From an uncultured Clostridia bacterium (GTDB taxonomy: Bacteria; Bacillota; Clostridia; Oscillospirales; CAG-272), in contig CAMYUQ010000005.1 of NCBI GenBank assembly GCA_947302045.1, positions 1-54,397 of the forward strand: 54,397 nt of DNA, written 5' to 3'. The notes under the pieces were generated by a model, which ran no database searches, had not been told where the DNA came from, and saw only the letters and a list, made by a program, of their open reading frames with translations. The translations under genes were made by a program, and so were the position numbers. Each line of letters starts with the position of its first letter. The first letter of the stretch is position 1. This document shows positions 1-10,977 of the stretch, one piece after another.

Positions 1-1385
<1,385 letters not shown>

Positions 1386-1387
1386 TT

Positions 1388-1416
1388 ATCATATCATGTT
1401 TTTTCGGAAAAGTAAA
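1388..1416 (-). promoter_or_regulatory. Predicted sigma-A promoter of the PFOR gene
   Basis: Read on the minus strand, TTTACT (1411-1416) and TATGAT (1388-1393) are 17 bp apart, with an extended -10 TG one base before the hexamer. It would give a leader of about 40 nt before the ATG at 1337. Confidence 0.6.
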
Positions 1417-1523
1417 GAGATTTTTCAAAAAAACTCCCGATGGCAGGCAGATTTTTTCTATCCGACCCCACAGGGCAGAGAGAGACATGGAGAGCCGAGC
1501 CGTCCGTATCTCTCTTCCCCGAT

Positions 1524-2666
1524 TCAGTTTTGCAGTATTTCCGACAGGATCCGCACAAACGCAAAGACCTCTCCGGCGGTGTTGTTCCCCCCGAAACTGA
1601 CGCGCAGTGCGCCTCCGTCCGGCGTTCCGAGCGTTCGGTGCGCGAGTCCGGCGCAATGGTATCCGGCGCGCGTGCAGACCCCCCGTTCGTTCAGCGTATT
1701 TGCCAGAGCGTCCGGAGCGATCCCCGACGCGGTCAACAGCAGGACAGGTCCTTTCAGATGCGGCACGGCAACCCTGACGCCCGGCAGCCGCGACAGCTCT
1801 GCTTGCAGCCGCTCAGACAGGCGGCATTCCCGCTCGGCGATCGCCGCGATCCCCTGCCGGCGAACCTCCCGGATTCCTGCCAAAAGTCCCGCGATCGCAG
1901 GCGTTGCCACCGTTCCGGCTTCATACCGTTCGGGCGACTCCTGCGGCATGACCCGGTCGAGCGAACGCGTTCCGCTTCCGCCTTCGAGCAGGGTGTCGGC
2001 GAAAACATCCTTTCCCCAGATCAAAAGTCCGCTTCCCTGCGGGCCGAGCAGACCCTTGTGACCCGGCAGGCAGAGGGCGTCGATCTGCATCTCCCGCACC
2101 GAGATCGGCAGATGACCTGCCGATTGGGAAGCGTCCGCCACGAATTTGATCCCGTGCTTTCTGCAAAGCGCCCCCAATTCCCGCAGGGGCATGACCGCCG
2201 GGCAGATATTGGAAGCGTGCGTGCAGATCAGGAGTTTTGTCCTCGGCGTGATCTTCTCTTCCGCCGCCCGGCAGATCCTCTCCGCCGTGCGCCCCGGATC
2301 GGTTGCAAACGACGGGAAAATATCATAGGAGGCGACCCCCCGGTCGGCAAGTTTTTGCACCGGTCGCAGAACCGCGTTGTGTTCCAGATCCGAAATCAGA
2401 ATATGGTCTCCCGGACGCACCAGACCTTTGATCGCCATATTCAGCGCCGCTGTGGCGTTCCACGTAAAGACGACGTTTTCCGGGCTTTCCGCTCCGAAAA
2501 ATAACGCCGCCTCGCTCCTGCATTCATAGAGAATCTCCGCTCCGCGCATGGCAAGCCGGTGCGATCCGCGCCCCGGATTTCCGCACTCCCGCATGGCTCT
2601 CTCCTGCGCCCGGATCACCGCCTCGGGCTTCGGAAAACTGGTGGCGGCGTTGTCAAAATAGATCAT
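1524..2666 (-). CDS. Cysteine desulfurase-like aminotransferase class V (EF2568-type subfamily)
   Basis: PLP enzyme of the NifS/SufS fold, predicted to take sulfur (or selenium) from cysteine or selenocysteine. 380 aa, full length. It opens MIYFDNAATSFPKPEAV; Asp178-Gln181 (VADASQSAGH) lie over the PLP ring, Lys204 in LPGHKGLLGPQGSG is the Schiff-base lysine, and Cys338 in RAGYHCAGLAH is the candidate persulfide cysteine. The CxGxxH-like context and the start resemble the TIGR01977 subfamily, often found near selenium-dependent hydroxylase genes. The ATG at 2666 overlaps the end of the upstream DUF3343 gene by 14 bp, so the two are translationally coupled. No selD or molybdenum hydroxylase gene is visible nearby, so whether the pair handles S or Se is open. 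Confidence 0.85.
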   Translation of the reverse strand: MIYFDNAATSFPKPEAVIRAQERAMRECGNPGRGSHRLAMRGAEILYECRSEAALFFGAESPENVVFTWNATAALNMAIKGLVRPGDHILISDLEHNAVLRPVQKLADRGVASYDIFPSFATDPGRTAERICRAAEEKITPRTKLLICTHASNICPAVMPLRELGALCRKHGIKFVADASQSAGHLPISVREMQIDALCLPGHKGLLGPQGSGLLIWGKDVFADTLLEGGSGTRSLDRVMPQESPERYEAGTVATPAIAGLLAGIREVRRQGIAAIAERECRLSERLQAELSRLPGVRVAVPHLKGPVLLLTASGIAPDALANTLNERGVCTRAGYHCAGLAHRTLGTPDGGALRVSFGGNNTAGEVFAFVRILSEILQN

Positions 2667-2901
2667 GCGATCCCCTCTGGCACCGGATGCCCGCTTCGCG
2701 CAGGATCGACCGTGCGATCTTTTCCTGCGCGCAGGGGAACGAAACGGAATATGCGCATCCGCGTTTCTGCCCGGAAGAGTTTGCCTGGATCACGTCCGCA
2801 CGGATCGCCGCACGCGCGAGCAATTCTCTGGCGCGCATCGCCTGCGTGACGGTGGGAACGCCGCAAAAACAGGTTTTTCTATTTGTTTCTTTCGGCATCA
2901 T
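2653..2901 (-). CDS. DUF3343 family protein (putative Se/S carrier-like)
   Basis: 82-aa protein opening MMPKETNRKTCFCGVPTVTQ with the DUF3343 pattern: a short helical stretch TQAMRARELLARA, then IQANSSGQKRGCAYSVSFPC with two conserved cysteines, then a final helix. Proteins of this family are thought to act as small sulfur or selenium carriers; that is family knowledge, not seen here. Two adjacent ATGs (2901 and 2898) follow AAGGAAAGG on the minus strand, so the start is within one codon. It overlaps the cysteine desulfurase gene by 14 bp and is very probably co-transcribed with it, which supports a carrier/donor pair. Confidence 0.75.
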   Translation of the reverse strand: MMPKETNRKTCFCGVPTVTQAMRARELLARAAIRADVIQANSSGQKRGCAYSVSFPCAQEKIARSILREAGIRCQRGSHDLF

Positions 2902-3024
2902 GCTTGATCCTTTCCTTGGTGAAATGCTGCGGGACGGATCCGTCCCGCACAAGGGTTTCCCCTCCTTCCCATTGTATGAACCGGTTCGTCCCTGCGTGCC
3001 CGTTTTCCCTCCCGGAGCAAACGC

Positions 3025-3060
3025 AAAAAAGCCCCCCCGCCGGGAGGGGCGGAGGGGCTG
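3025..3060 (-). terminator. Rho-independent terminator of the small membrane protein gene
   Basis: GC-rich inverted repeat followed, on the minus strand, by a run of six T. It lies 12 bp beyond the stop codon of the gene at 3072-3320. Confidence 0.75.
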
Positions 3061-3071
3061 TTTTGTTCCGG

Positions 3072-3320
3072 TCAGTCGGCAAAGATACGGATCTTGTTAT
3101 CCATGACTTCGGTGATGATATCCACGATCCAGACGACAAAAGCAACGAACGGGATGATGCAGACCAATCCCGCAATCAGCGTCGATGTATTCTTTGCTTC
3201 CAGATACCGAATGACGCGATAGACGATCGCAATGAAATATCCGAAGAAAATCTGCAAAACAATTTTTGCCCACTTCGGAAGCGATTCATACGCCTCCGTA
3301 ACGCTTTGATAGTTCGCCAT
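3072..3320 (-). CDS. Small membrane protein, unknown function
   Basis: 82 aa, starting MANYQSVTEAYESLPKWAKI. I chose the ATG at 3320 because AAAAGGAGAG lies just upstream; an upstream ATG would add 20 residues without a ribosome site. A short amphipathic N-terminus is followed by two hydrophobic segments, one around IVLQIFFGYFIAIVYRVIRY (residues about 20-38) and one around LIAGLVCIIPFVAFVVWIVD (about 48-67), then a short charged tail. Conserved short two-span proteins of this kind are common in gut Clostridia, but I cannot name a family. It is transcribed alone, between its own terminator and the divergent purA promoter. Confidence 0.75.
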   Translation of the reverse strand: MANYQSVTEAYESLPKWAKIVLQIFFGYFIAIVYRVIRYLEAKNTSTLIAGLVCIIPFVAFVVWIVDIITEVMDNKIRIFAD

Positions 3321-3446
3321 AAAGACTCTCCTTTTTTCAAATATGCAGTCTTCCCTGCACTTTTTCACATTGTACCACATTTTTTCGTCTTTTGCAAGTA
3401 TTTTTCCCGATTTTTCGCAAAAAGTGCAGAAAATTACGGCAAAGAC

Positions 3447-3475
3447 TTGTCAAAGCCGCCCCTCCGTGCTATAAT
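3447..3475 (+). promoter_or_regulatory. Sigma-A promoter of the purA operon
   Basis: TTGTCA (3447-3452) and a perfect TATAAT (3470-3475) separated by 17 bp, about 42 bp before the purA ATG. There is no guanine riboswitch-like fold in the short leader. Confidence 0.8.
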
Positions 3476-3516
3476 AAAATAGCAAAATTATATCTTTTAT
3501 CCATTTGGAGGATGTT

Positions 3517-4791
3517 ATGTCGAATTGCGCGATTGTCGGGATCAACTGGGGCGACGAAGGGAAAGGCCGGATGGTCGACCTTCTGACCGAAAAATTCAAC
3601 GTGGTGGTGCGGTATCAGGGCGGCGGAAACGCCGGACATACCGTCATCAACGAAAAGGGCAAATTTGCCCTGCATCTTCTGCCTTCCGGGATCTTCCGGG
3701 ACGGCGTTATCAACATTCTGGGCAACGGTGTTGCAGTGGACGCCGAGAGCTTGTGGAATGAAATTGAAGCGGTGCGCGCGCAAGGCGTTGCGATCACGCC
3801 CGAAAATCTGAAAATCAGCGATCGTGCTTCCCTGCTCCTGCCCTGGCACCGTGAGCTTGATTCGCTCGAAGAGGCGCGGCTGGCAGACAAAAAATACGGT
3901 TCCACCAAGCAGGGCATCGCTCCCTTCTACTCGGACAAGTATCAGAAAAAAACGGTGATGGCAGGCGAGCTGCTCTACCCGGATCACCTCTTCTCCCACC
4001 TTGCCGATCTGCTGGAATGGAAGAACCTGACGCTGACCGGCGTCTACGGCGCAAAGCCCTATACCATGGAGCAGATGACCGAATGGGTGAAAAACTACGG
4101 CGAGAAGATCAAGCCCTTCCTCTGCGACACCGGAGAACTTTTGCAGAACGCGCAGAAGAACGGAAAGCGGATCCTGTTTGAGGCGCAGCTCGGTTCCTTG
4201 CGCGATCTCGACTACGGCATATATCCCTACACGACCTCTTCCAACACCACCGCGGCATACGCGCCGATCGGTTCGGGATTCCCGGGCGCGAGGATCGACG
4301 AGGTGATCGGCGTGGTGAAGGCATATTCCACCTGCGTGGGGGAAGGTCCCTTCACCTGCGAATGGTTCGGCAAGGAAGCCGAGGAACTCCGCGAAGCCGG
4401 ATTTGAATACGGCGCGAAGACCGGTCGTCCCCGTCGGGTCGGTCCGATCGACTTTGTTGCCACCCGCTACGGCGTGGAAGTCCAGGCGGCGACCAACATC
4501 GCGCTGACCAAGCTCGACGTTTTGAGCTATATGAAGAAAATTCCGATCTGCACCCGTTATATCGTCAACGGCAAAGAGACCGACCGCTTCCCCTTCCCGG
4601 CTCTGCTCGCCGAGGCAAAACCGGTCATCGAATATATGGACGGCTGGGGATGCGATATTTCAAAGGTTCGCCGTTGGGAGGATCTGCCCGAAGCCGCACG
4701 CCGTTACGTGGAAGCCGTGGAAAAGGCGATCGGCTGTCACATTGGATACGTTTCGGTCGGTCCCGAACGGGAAAGCATCATCCTGCGCTGA
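3517..4791 (+). CDS. purA: Adenylosuccinate synthetase
   Basis: Catalyses GTP-dependent condensation of IMP with aspartate, the first committed step to AMP. 424 aa, the normal length. The start at 3517 is set by GGAGG at 3507-3511; a TTG 12 bp upstream lies inside the ribosome site. The N-terminal P-loop-like GINWGDEGKGR carries the catalytic Asp, followed by YQGGGNAGHTV with the catalytic His; STKQGIAP and GVYGAKPY follow; VGPIDFVATRYG and LTKLDVLS form the GTP/base site. The signature region reads TTSSNTTAAYAP rather than the commoner TSSN-C/T-A-G form, a divergent-looking variant. First gene of an operon with purB 12 bp downstream, then guaA, so both branches from IMP are under one promoter. 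Confidence 0.96.
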   Translation: MSNCAIVGINWGDEGKGRMVDLLTEKFNVVVRYQGGGNAGHTVINEKGKFALHLLPSGIFRDGVINILGNGVAVDAESLWNEIEAVRAQGVAITPENLKISDRASLLLPWHRELDSLEEARLADKKYGSTKQGIAPFYSDKYQKKTVMAGELLYPDHLFSHLADLLEWKNLTLTGVYGAKPYTMEQMTEWVKNYGEKIKPFLCDTGELLQNAQKNGKRILFEAQLGSLRDLDYGIYPYTTSSNTTAAYAPIGSGFPGARIDEVIGVVKAYSTCVGEGPFTCEWFGKEAEELREAGFEYGAKTGRPRRVGPIDFVATRYGVEVQAATNIALTKLDVLSYMKKIPICTRYIVNGKETDRFPFPALLAEAKPVIEYMDGWGCDISKVRRWEDLPEAARRYVEAVEKAIGCHIGYVSVGPERESIILR

Positions 4792-4803
4792 AAGGACTGT
4801 TTT

Positions 4804-6219
4804 ATGAAAGATACTTACGAATCGCCGCTCGCCTCCCGTTACGCTTCCAAATATCTGCTGGGGCTGTTCTCCTCCGAGACGCGCGCCCGCACCTGGCGGC
4901 GGCTCTGGGCGGAACTGGCTCGTGCCGAGAGCGAATTGGGACTTCCGATCACGAAAGAACAGGTCGCCGAGCTCGACGCGCATCTGGATGACATCGACTT
5001 TGACGTCATCGCGGCAAGAGAAAAAGAAGTGCGGCACGACGTGATGGCGCATATCTACGCCTACGGTCTCGCGGCGCCCTCGGCGGCAGGGATCCTGCAC
5101 CTCGGCGCAACGAGCTGTTACGTGACCGACAACGCCGACCTGATCCTCTATCGGGACGGACTGCGTTACCTGCGCGGTCAGCTCCTCGGCGTGCTGAAAA
5201 ATCTTGCGGACTTTGCCGAAAAATACAAGGCGACGCCCACGCTCGGCTATACCCACTATCAGCCGGCGCAGCCGGTGACAGTGGGCAAGCGCGCCACGCT
5301 CTGGATGCAGGATTTCCTGACCGATCTTGCCGAGCTGGATTTCGTCATTGAGTCGATCCCCTTCCTCGGCTGCAGAGGTACGACCGGGACCGAGGCAAGC
5401 TTCGTCGAGCTCTTTGACGGCGACACGAAAAAGATCGACGAAATGAATCAAAAGCTTTGCCGCGCGTTTGGATTTGAAAAGCTCTGGGACGTTTGCGGTC
5501 AGACCTATCCGCGCAAGCTCGACAGCCGGATCCTGAACGTGCTCTGCTCAATCGCCGAAAGTGCTTACCGCATGGCGAACGACATCCGTCTGCTCCAACA
5601 CGACCGGCAGGTGGAAGAGCCGTTTGAAGAAAAACAGATCGGTTCCTCTGCGATGGCGTATAAGCGCAACCCGATGCGCTGTGAGCGGATCTGTTCACTC
5701 GCGCGTTACCTCATGGCGGACACCATGAACGCGCACATGACCGCTTCCGTCCAATGGCTCGAACGCACGCTCGACGATTCGGCAAACCGCCGCATCTCGA
5801 TGCCCGAAGGGTTTCTCTGTGCCGACGCGATCCTGCGGCTCTCGCAGAACGTATCCGACGGTCTGCACGTCAACGAAAAGATCGTTGACAAAACCGTGCG
5901 TGACTATCTGCCTTTCCTCGCCACCGAAAACCTGATGATGGAAGGGGTGCAAAGAGGCGGCGACCGGCAGGAACTGCACGAGATCGTGCGCACCTGCTCG
6001 ATGGAAGCGACCGCGAAGATGAAGAACGGAGAACCCTTCGACCTGCTCGCATCTCTTGCCGAGCATTCCGAATTCGGCATGACGAGGGCGGAGATGGAAC
6101 GCCTGCTTGACCCCGTAAACTATATCGGGCGCTGCCCCGAACAGGTGGAAACCTTCCTCGCAAAGGTAAAACCCCTGCTCGCCGACGCGCCAACCGAAAA
6201 AATCGCACTCAACCTCTGA
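4804..6219 (+). CDS. purB: Adenylosuccinate lyase
   Basis: Cleaves adenylosuccinate to AMP and fumarate, and SAICAR to AICAR in de novo purine synthesis. 471 aa, in family range. Visible motifs of the fumarase/aspartase superfamily: [25 protein letters not shown] with the substrate-binding [21 protein letters not shown] with the catalytic His, and the signature loop [17 protein letters not shown] with the catalytic Ser. The architecture resembles the larger PurB subgroup shared with many Clostridia and eukaryotes. ATG at 4804 follows AAAGGA; only 12 bp separate it from purA and 11 bp from guaA, so the three are co-transcribed. Confidence 0.95.
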   Translation: MKDTYESPLASRYASKYLLGLFSSETRARTWRRLWAELARAESELGLPITKEQVAELDAHLDDIDFDVIAAREKEVRHDVMAHIYAYGLAAPSAAGILHLGATSCYVTDNADLILYRDGLRYLRGQLLGVLKNLADFAEKYKATPTLGYTHYQPAQPVTVGKRATLWMQDFLTDLAELDFVIESIPFLGCRGTTGTEASFVELFDGDTKKIDEMNQKLCRAFGFEKLWDVCGQTYPRKLDSRILNVLCSIAESAYRMANDIRLLQHDRQVEEPFEEKQIGSSAMAYKRNPMRCERICSLARYLMADTMNAHMTASVQWLERTLDDSANRRISMPEGFLCADAILRLSQNVSDGLHVNEKIVDKTVRDYLPFLATENLMMEGVQRGGDRQELHEIVRTCSMEATAKMKNGEPFDLLASLAEHSEFGMTRAEMERLLDPVNYIGRCPEQVETFLAKVKPLLADAPTEKIALNL

Positions 6220-6230
6220 GGAAACTACCC

Positions 6231-7763
6231 ATGGAAAAAATTCTGGTTCTGGATTTCGGCGGTCAATATGACCAGCTCATTGCGCGCCGTGTGCGCGAAC
6301 AGCACGTTTACGCGGAAGTAAAGCCCTACAACGCGATCACGCTCGAAGAGATCAAGTCGACCGGCTACCGCGGCATCATCTTTACCGGCGGCCCCAACAG
6401 CGTCTACGATGAAAAATCGCCGCACTACGATCCCGCGATTCTGGACGCCGGGATCCCGATCCTCGGCATCTGCTACGGGGATCAGCTCATGGCATATATG
6501 GCGGGCGGAGAGATCCGCAGTGCCGAAAACGCGAGTGAATACGGCAAGGTGGAGCTGACCGTGCGCAAAAGCCCTCTGTTCCGCGGTCTTTCCGAGAAGA
6601 GCGTCTGCTGGATGAGCCACACCGACTACGTTTGCCGCCTGCCGGAAGGGTTTACCGGCATCGCTTCCACGGCGAGTTGTCCCTATGCTGCAATGGCAAA
6701 CGACGCGCGGCGGCTATACGGCGTGCAGTTCCACCCCGAAGTCACGCACACCGCCTGCGGCAAAGAGATCCTGCATAACTTCCTGTTTGAGGTCTGCGCC
6801 TGCTCCGGCGACTGGAACATGGAAGACTTTATCGCTTCCTCCATCGAAAAATACCGCCGGGAGCTTGCCGGCAAAAAGGTGCTGTGCGCGCTCTCGGGCG
6901 GAGTGGATTCCTCGGTTGCGGCTGTGCTGATGCACAAGGCGATCGGAGATAACCTGACCTGCGTCTTTGTCGACCACGGTCTGCTTCGCCTGCATGAGGG
7001 CGATATGGTGGAAAAAATTTTCCGCAAGCAATTCAAAATGAATCTCATTCGCGTCAACGCCGAGGACCGTTTCCTTTCCAAACTCGCGGGCGTCACCAGA
7101 CCCGAGCGGAAACGGAAGATCATCGGCAAGGAATTCATCCGCGTCTTTGAGGACGAGAGCAAAAAGCTCGGCAAGATGGATATCCTCGTACAGGGAACGA
7201 TCTATCCCGACGTGATCGAAAGCGGCAAAGGCGACGCATCTGTCATCAAGAGCCACCACAACGTGGGGGGACTGCCGAAAGTGATCGATTTCGAGGGCAT
7301 CGTCGAGCCGCTCCGGGATCTGTTCAAGGACGAAGTCCGCGCAACCGGGCTCAAACTCGGGATCCCGGCGGATCTGGTCTACCGTCAGCCCTTCCCCGGT
7401 CCCGGACTCGCCGTGCGGATCATCGGCTCCATCACCAAGGAGAAAGCCGACACCCTGCGCGAAGCCGACGCGATCTTCCGGGAGGAGATCGACCGCGCCG
7501 GGCTGAATACCGGAATCGCGCAGTATTTTGCCGTTCTGACCAACACGAAAAGCGTCGGTGTGATGGGCGACGCGCGCACCTACGGCTATACGGTCGCGCT
7601 CCGCGCCGTGGCGACCGACGACTTTATGACCGCCGACTGGGCGCGCATCCCTTATGAAGTGCTCGAACGCGCCAGCAGCCGGATCACCAACGAAGTCAAG
7701 CAGATCAACCGCGTGACCTATGATATTACTTCCAAACCGCCTGCAACGGTGGAATGGGAATGA
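6231..7763 (+). CDS. guaA: GMP synthase (glutamine-hydrolysing)
   Basis: Converts XMP to GMP using ATP and glutamine. 510 aa, full length. Residues 1-190 form the class I glutamine amidotransferase: [17 protein letters not shown], nucleophile Cys81 in LGICYGDQ, and [11 protein letters not shown] with the catalytic His and Glu. The ATP pyrophosphatase domain follows, with PP-loop [13 protein letters not shown] and [13 protein letters not shown]; the C-terminal dimerisation domain ends [14 protein letters not shown], the expected terminus. The position after Gly83 is Asp rather than the usual Met (GDQ for GMQ), a minor departure. It follows purB by 11 bp; 36 bp later the MscS gene begins. No guaB is in this window. 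Confidence 0.97.
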   Translation: MEKILVLDFGGQYDQLIARRVREQHVYAEVKPYNAITLEEIKSTGYRGIIFTGGPNSVYDEKSPHYDPAILDAGIPILGICYGDQLMAYMAGGEIRSAENASEYGKVELTVRKSPLFRGLSEKSVCWMSHTDYVCRLPEGFTGIASTASCPYAAMANDARRLYGVQFHPEVTHTACGKEILHNFLFEVCACSGDWNMEDFIASSIEKYRRELAGKKVLCALSGGVDSSVAAVLMHKAIGDNLTCVFVDHGLLRLHEGDMVEKIFRKQFKMNLIRVNAEDRFLSKLAGVTRPERKRKIIGKEFIRVFEDESKKLGKMDILVQGTIYPDVIESGKGDASVIKSHHNVGGLPKVIDFEGIVEPLRDLFKDEVRATGLKLGIPADLVYRQPFPGPGLAVRIIGSITKEKADTLREADAIFREEIDRAGLNTGIAQYFAVLTNTKSVGVMGDARTYGYTVALRAVATDDFMTADWARIPYEVLERASSRITNEVKQINRVTYDITSKPPATVEWE

Positions 7764-7799
7764 TATAAATGTGAAATTCAAAAAAGGAGATTCACCGCT

Positions 7800-8825
7800 A
7801 TGAGTACGAAGCCCTCTTCCAAGCAATCCCGCACAGACCTGATCCTGAACTGCATCCTTCTTGCCATTTCCGTGATCTATTTCGGTCTTCTGATCATCGG
7901 CAAATTCGCTTTTCCTGCCGGCAACCGGTTCTACGAAAGTCTGAACCCGTTTTCCGGGCTCGGCGATCCGATCAAGGCGGTTCGCATCATCAGTCTTGCC
8001 TGCTTTATTTTGAGCATCAGCTGGGTTGTCCGTTTCGGGCTGAAACAGCTTGAACGCCTGCTCCACAAAGGGCGCGCGATGCTGAATCTGTTTTGCAGTT
8101 TCATTAAGTACATCGCCATTCTCATTCTTCTGTTCTGGGTGCTGAACACCTGCGGCGTGGATACGACGACGCTCCTCGCAGGCGTCGGAATTTTAGGGTT
8201 GATCGTCGGTCTTGGCGCGCAACCCCTCATCGCCGACATCATTGCCGGACTTTTCATCGTATTCGAGGGGATTTTTGAAGTCGGCGACATCATTGTGATC
8301 GACGGATTCCGCGGAACTGTCAAGGAGATCGGCGTGCGCACCACGCAGATCGAAGACGTGGGCGGAAACATCAAGGTCGTGAACAATTCGGATATCAAAA
8401 CGCTCGTCAATATGACCAGCGATCTCTCGCTTGCCGTTTCCGAGGTTTCCATCGAATACGGCGAGTCGCTCGAACGGGTCGAAGCCGTTCTCGCCGCCAA
8501 TCTCGGCGTGATTCAGAAGGAAATCCCGGATATCGTGGAGGGTCCCTTCTACAAAGGCGTTTCTGAGCTTGGGGATTCCGGCGTGACGCTGAAATTCGTT
8601 GCAAAATGCCACGAGGGCAACAAATATCAGGTGGAGCGGGATCTGAACCGTCAGATCAAACTGCTCTTTGACGCGAACAACATCAATATTCCGTTCAACC
8701 AGGTGGTCGTCAACACGCCCCCGACCTTCCAGAAATATGACGCCGGTAAGAAAGCCGCCGCGAAACGGTTCGTCGATATCCAGCGGGACGCCAGCCGTCA
8801 CATTACCGACGAAGGAGAGGGTTGA
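7800..8825 (+). CDS. MscS-family mechanosensitive channel
   Basis: Predicted homoheptameric membrane channel that opens under membrane tension to release solutes on hypo-osmotic shock. 341 aa. Three N-terminal hydrophobic segments lie around residues 14-35, 62-80 and 98-118. The pore helix is rich in Ala/Gly (LAGVGILGLIVGLGAQPLIA), followed by the beta-domain EVGDIIVIDGFRGTVKEIG and RTTQIEDVGGNIKVVNNSDI, the MscS signature, then an alpha/beta C-terminal domain and a charged tail. ATG at 7800 follows AAAAAGGAGA. It seems to be the fourth gene of the purA operon (36 bp after guaA, no terminator). It may be a passenger rather than part of purine metabolism. The window has a second MscS gene at 47041-47862. 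Confidence 0.9.
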   Translation: MSTKPSSKQSRTDLILNCILLAISVIYFGLLIIGKFAFPAGNRFYESLNPFSGLGDPIKAVRIISLACFILSISWVVRFGLKQLERLLHKGRAMLNLFCSFIKYIAILILLFWVLNTCGVDTTTLLAGVGILGLIVGLGAQPLIADIIAGLFIVFEGIFEVGDIIVIDGFRGTVKEIGVRTTQIEDVGGNIKVVNNSDIKTLVNMTSDLSLAVSEVSIEYGESLERVEAVLAANLGVIQKEIPDIVEGPFYKGVSELGDSGVTLKFVAKCHEGNKYQVERDLNRQIKLLFDANNINIPFNQVVVNTPPTFQKYDAGKKAAAKRFVDIQRDASRHITDEGEG

Positions 8826-8828
8826 TCT

Positions 8829-10904
8829 GTGGACGATCGTGAATTTGACCGGTTGGACGGTCAGATCCATGCAAAAAACGACGCGACGCACGCGGTAGAC
8901 GAATTGCCGATGCGCAACATTCCGGAACATTCGGATTACACGGAAGCTTCCTCCGCCGGGGAAACCGGCGCCGGGCGGTATGCCTACGAATGGAAAGCCG
9001 CTACCGCGAGCGAAAAAAAGACTTCGACCGCTCAGAGTTCAACGGTCAAAATGGCGGCAAGCACAACCGTCGCCACGCCGATCATTGCCGCGCTGGCGAC
9101 CGTCGTTTCGGCGGTTCTGATCGTCACTTCGGCGATCAGCTCCATTTCGGTCAAGGTTTCGTTGCAGGCAAAAACCGCGTTTTCGCTCATCTTCTCGCTG
9201 GTGATCCAGAATCCGGAAAACACGCCGCTCCTCGCAACGCTTTCGGCAGAAGATCAGGAACCGCAGGAACGGTTTCTGGAAACGCAGGGCGAGGAAGACG
9301 AAAAAGCGGTCGAGCTCGTTTTTGAAAATCTGCTGCCCAACACAAAATATACCCTGCTGATCCGGAATCCGGAGAACGGCAAAACACTGTTTGAAAAGTA
9401 TTACTACACCCTGCGCGAAGAAGAAGATTCGGTGCGCTATACCGTCACGGAGGAAGAATGGCTCGCCGCGCTGGCCGCCGAACGCTTCCGCAACGTGACC
9501 GTCCGGATCACCTCATCTGAGGGTTCCGGGCAAGGCGAAAACGGCAAATGGGAACAGACCTACGTTGCCGTTTATGACGGAGACCGGGTCCTCACCTATT
9601 CGCATGATTCCGTCAGTCTGACCGAGCGTTCGGGAGATAACGGCGACCTTTGGCTGCTTTCTTATCTGGCTCAAATCCCCTTCGGGGAATTTACGTACGA
9701 CGAAGCGGCGAAGCTTTACCGGTATGCGCAAGCCGACGACCGCGGTCGCGATCAGCCGCAGGGAAAAGATTCGTTTGAAGAATCGTTCCGCACCGTTTAC
9801 ACGCTCTCCTTCCAGGACGGTTATCTGACCGCCGCCGAACAGACGCAGGAGAACACTTACGGAGAAGAAACCTGGTCCTACACGCAGCGCTATGCCTTTG
9901 AGGGATACGGAACCAGCTTCATTACAACCGAAACGGTGAACGGGATCTGCTATGTGCAGTCTACGGCGAACGATACCTGGATCGCCTACGGGCAGGTGCC
10001 CGAGCAGGAACCCGAGCAGGATCCCTATCCGGTCACCGAGGAGCAATGGAACGCCGCGCTGGCTTCCGAGGCGTTTGAAAACGTCACGATCCGCCAGATA
10101 GAGGCATCCGCCGGCGGTCAACAGGAAGATAGCTGGTACAGCGAATCGACGACCGTCTGTGCCAACGGAAAGACCCTCCGGCTGGAAAGCGACTGGGTCA
10201 GCGTTTGGGAAACACCGGAAGGGACCGCGGATTTCGAGGAATTCCTCTGGCTCATCCGGGAGCTTTCGGAACGGGATTATGCCGACTTCACCTTCGATGA
10301 AGCCAATCATCAATATCGATACGTTGAAGAAATTGCAGAAGAAGGGGAAGAAACCGTCACCCAATATACCGTGGAATTCCGGGACGGAAAGCTTACTTTC
10401 GCTGAATACACCTACGCTTATTCCGGCGACTGGGGAGAGAACAGTTCTTCCACGATCTGCATCTTTGAGGGGTACGGAACCAGCTTCATTACAACCGAAA
10501 CGGTGGACGGGATCGGTTACGTGAGGTCTTCGGCAAACGATACCTGGATCGCCTACGAACGGCAGGATTGGGAACAGACCGATCTCGTCGTTGCCACTGA
10601 GATCGACGGCATTGCCGTGACGCAGATCTCTTCGTATACCATCAATTCACAGGGCATTTCCACCGTGACCTTGCCCGCAACGCTCACTTCCATCGGATCT
10701 AACTTCGATAACTGCGACGATCTTTCCGCGATCTATTTTGCGGGAACGCGGGAGCAATGGAACCTCGTTACGGTCAATTCCGACGGTTATGTCACCGTCT
10801 CTCCCGACCTGCCGGTGTATTTCTATTCCGAAGCGCGCCCCGATGAATCGCCGTCCGATTACTGGTATTACGGTTCCGACGGTCTCCCGGTGCGTTGGAG
10901 ATAA
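8829..10904 (+). CDS. Membrane-anchored repeat protein with two internal modules and an LRR_5-like tail, function unknown
   Basis: 691 aa, GTG start at 8829 with GGAGAG upstream and 3 bp after the MscS stop. A soluble N-terminus (about 70 residues) precedes one hydrophobic segment around IIAALATVVSAVLIVTSAIS. A fibronectin-like segment (about 115-195, with LLPNTKYTLLIRNPENGK) follows. Two related modules of about 190 residues each start at YTVTEEEWLAALAAERF and YPVTEEQWNAALASEAF and each end in GYGTSFITTETV followed by ANDTWIAY; the end sequences are identical over about 30 bp at DNA level, so the modules arose by duplication. The C-terminus (VTLPATLTSIGSNF, then LSAIYFAGTREQW) looks like BspA-type leucine-rich repeat. 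Its role is unknown; a strong terminator ends the operon here. Confidence 0.75.
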   Translation: MDDREFDRLDGQIHAKNDATHAVDELPMRNIPEHSDYTEASSAGETGAGRYAYEWKAATASEKKTSTAQSSTVKMAASTTVATPIIAALATVVSAVLIVTSAISSISVKVSLQAKTAFSLIFSLVIQNPENTPLLATLSAEDQEPQERFLETQGEEDEKAVELVFENLLPNTKYTLLIRNPENGKTLFEKYYYTLREEEDSVRYTVTEEEWLAALAAERFRNVTVRITSSEGSGQGENGKWEQTYVAVYDGDRVLTYSHDSVSLTERSGDNGDLWLLSYLAQIPFGEFTYDEAAKLYRYAQADDRGRDQPQGKDSFEESFRTVYTLSFQDGYLTAAEQTQENTYGEETWSYTQRYAFEGYGTSFITTETVNGICYVQSTANDTWIAYGQVPEQEPEQDPYPVTEEQWNAALASEAFENVTIRQIEASAGGQQEDSWYSESTTVCANGKTLRLESDWVSVWETPEGTADFEEFLWLIRELSERDYADFTFDEANHQYRYVEEIAEEGEETVTQYTVEFRDGKLTFAEYTYAYSGDWGENSSSTICIFEGYGTSFITTETVDGIGYVRSSANDTWIAYERQDWEQTDLVVATEIDGIAVTQISSYTINSQGISTVTLPATLTSIGSNFDNCDDLSAIYFAGTREQWNLVTVNSDGYVTVSPDLPVYFYSEARPDESPSDYWYYGSDGLPVRWR

Positions 10905-10931
10905 CGGCATAAACAACCATATAGAACAAAC

Positions 10932-10977
10932 AAAAAAGTCCCCTGCTTCCATAACGGAAGCAGGGGTACTTTTTTGT
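10932..10977 (+). terminator. Terminator of the purA operon
   Basis: Stem CCCCTGCTTCC / GGAAGCAGGGG with a 5-nt loop ATAAC, followed by TTTTTT; A-rich on the other side, so it may work both ways. Confidence 0.85.

Noticed and set aside
1440..2504. Long plus-strand frames over the cysteine desulfurase
   Set aside because: Shadows; low-complexity Arg-rich translations without a start signal.
3476..3516. Purine riboswitch before purA
   Set aside because: The leader is only about 35 nt, too short for the three-way junction.
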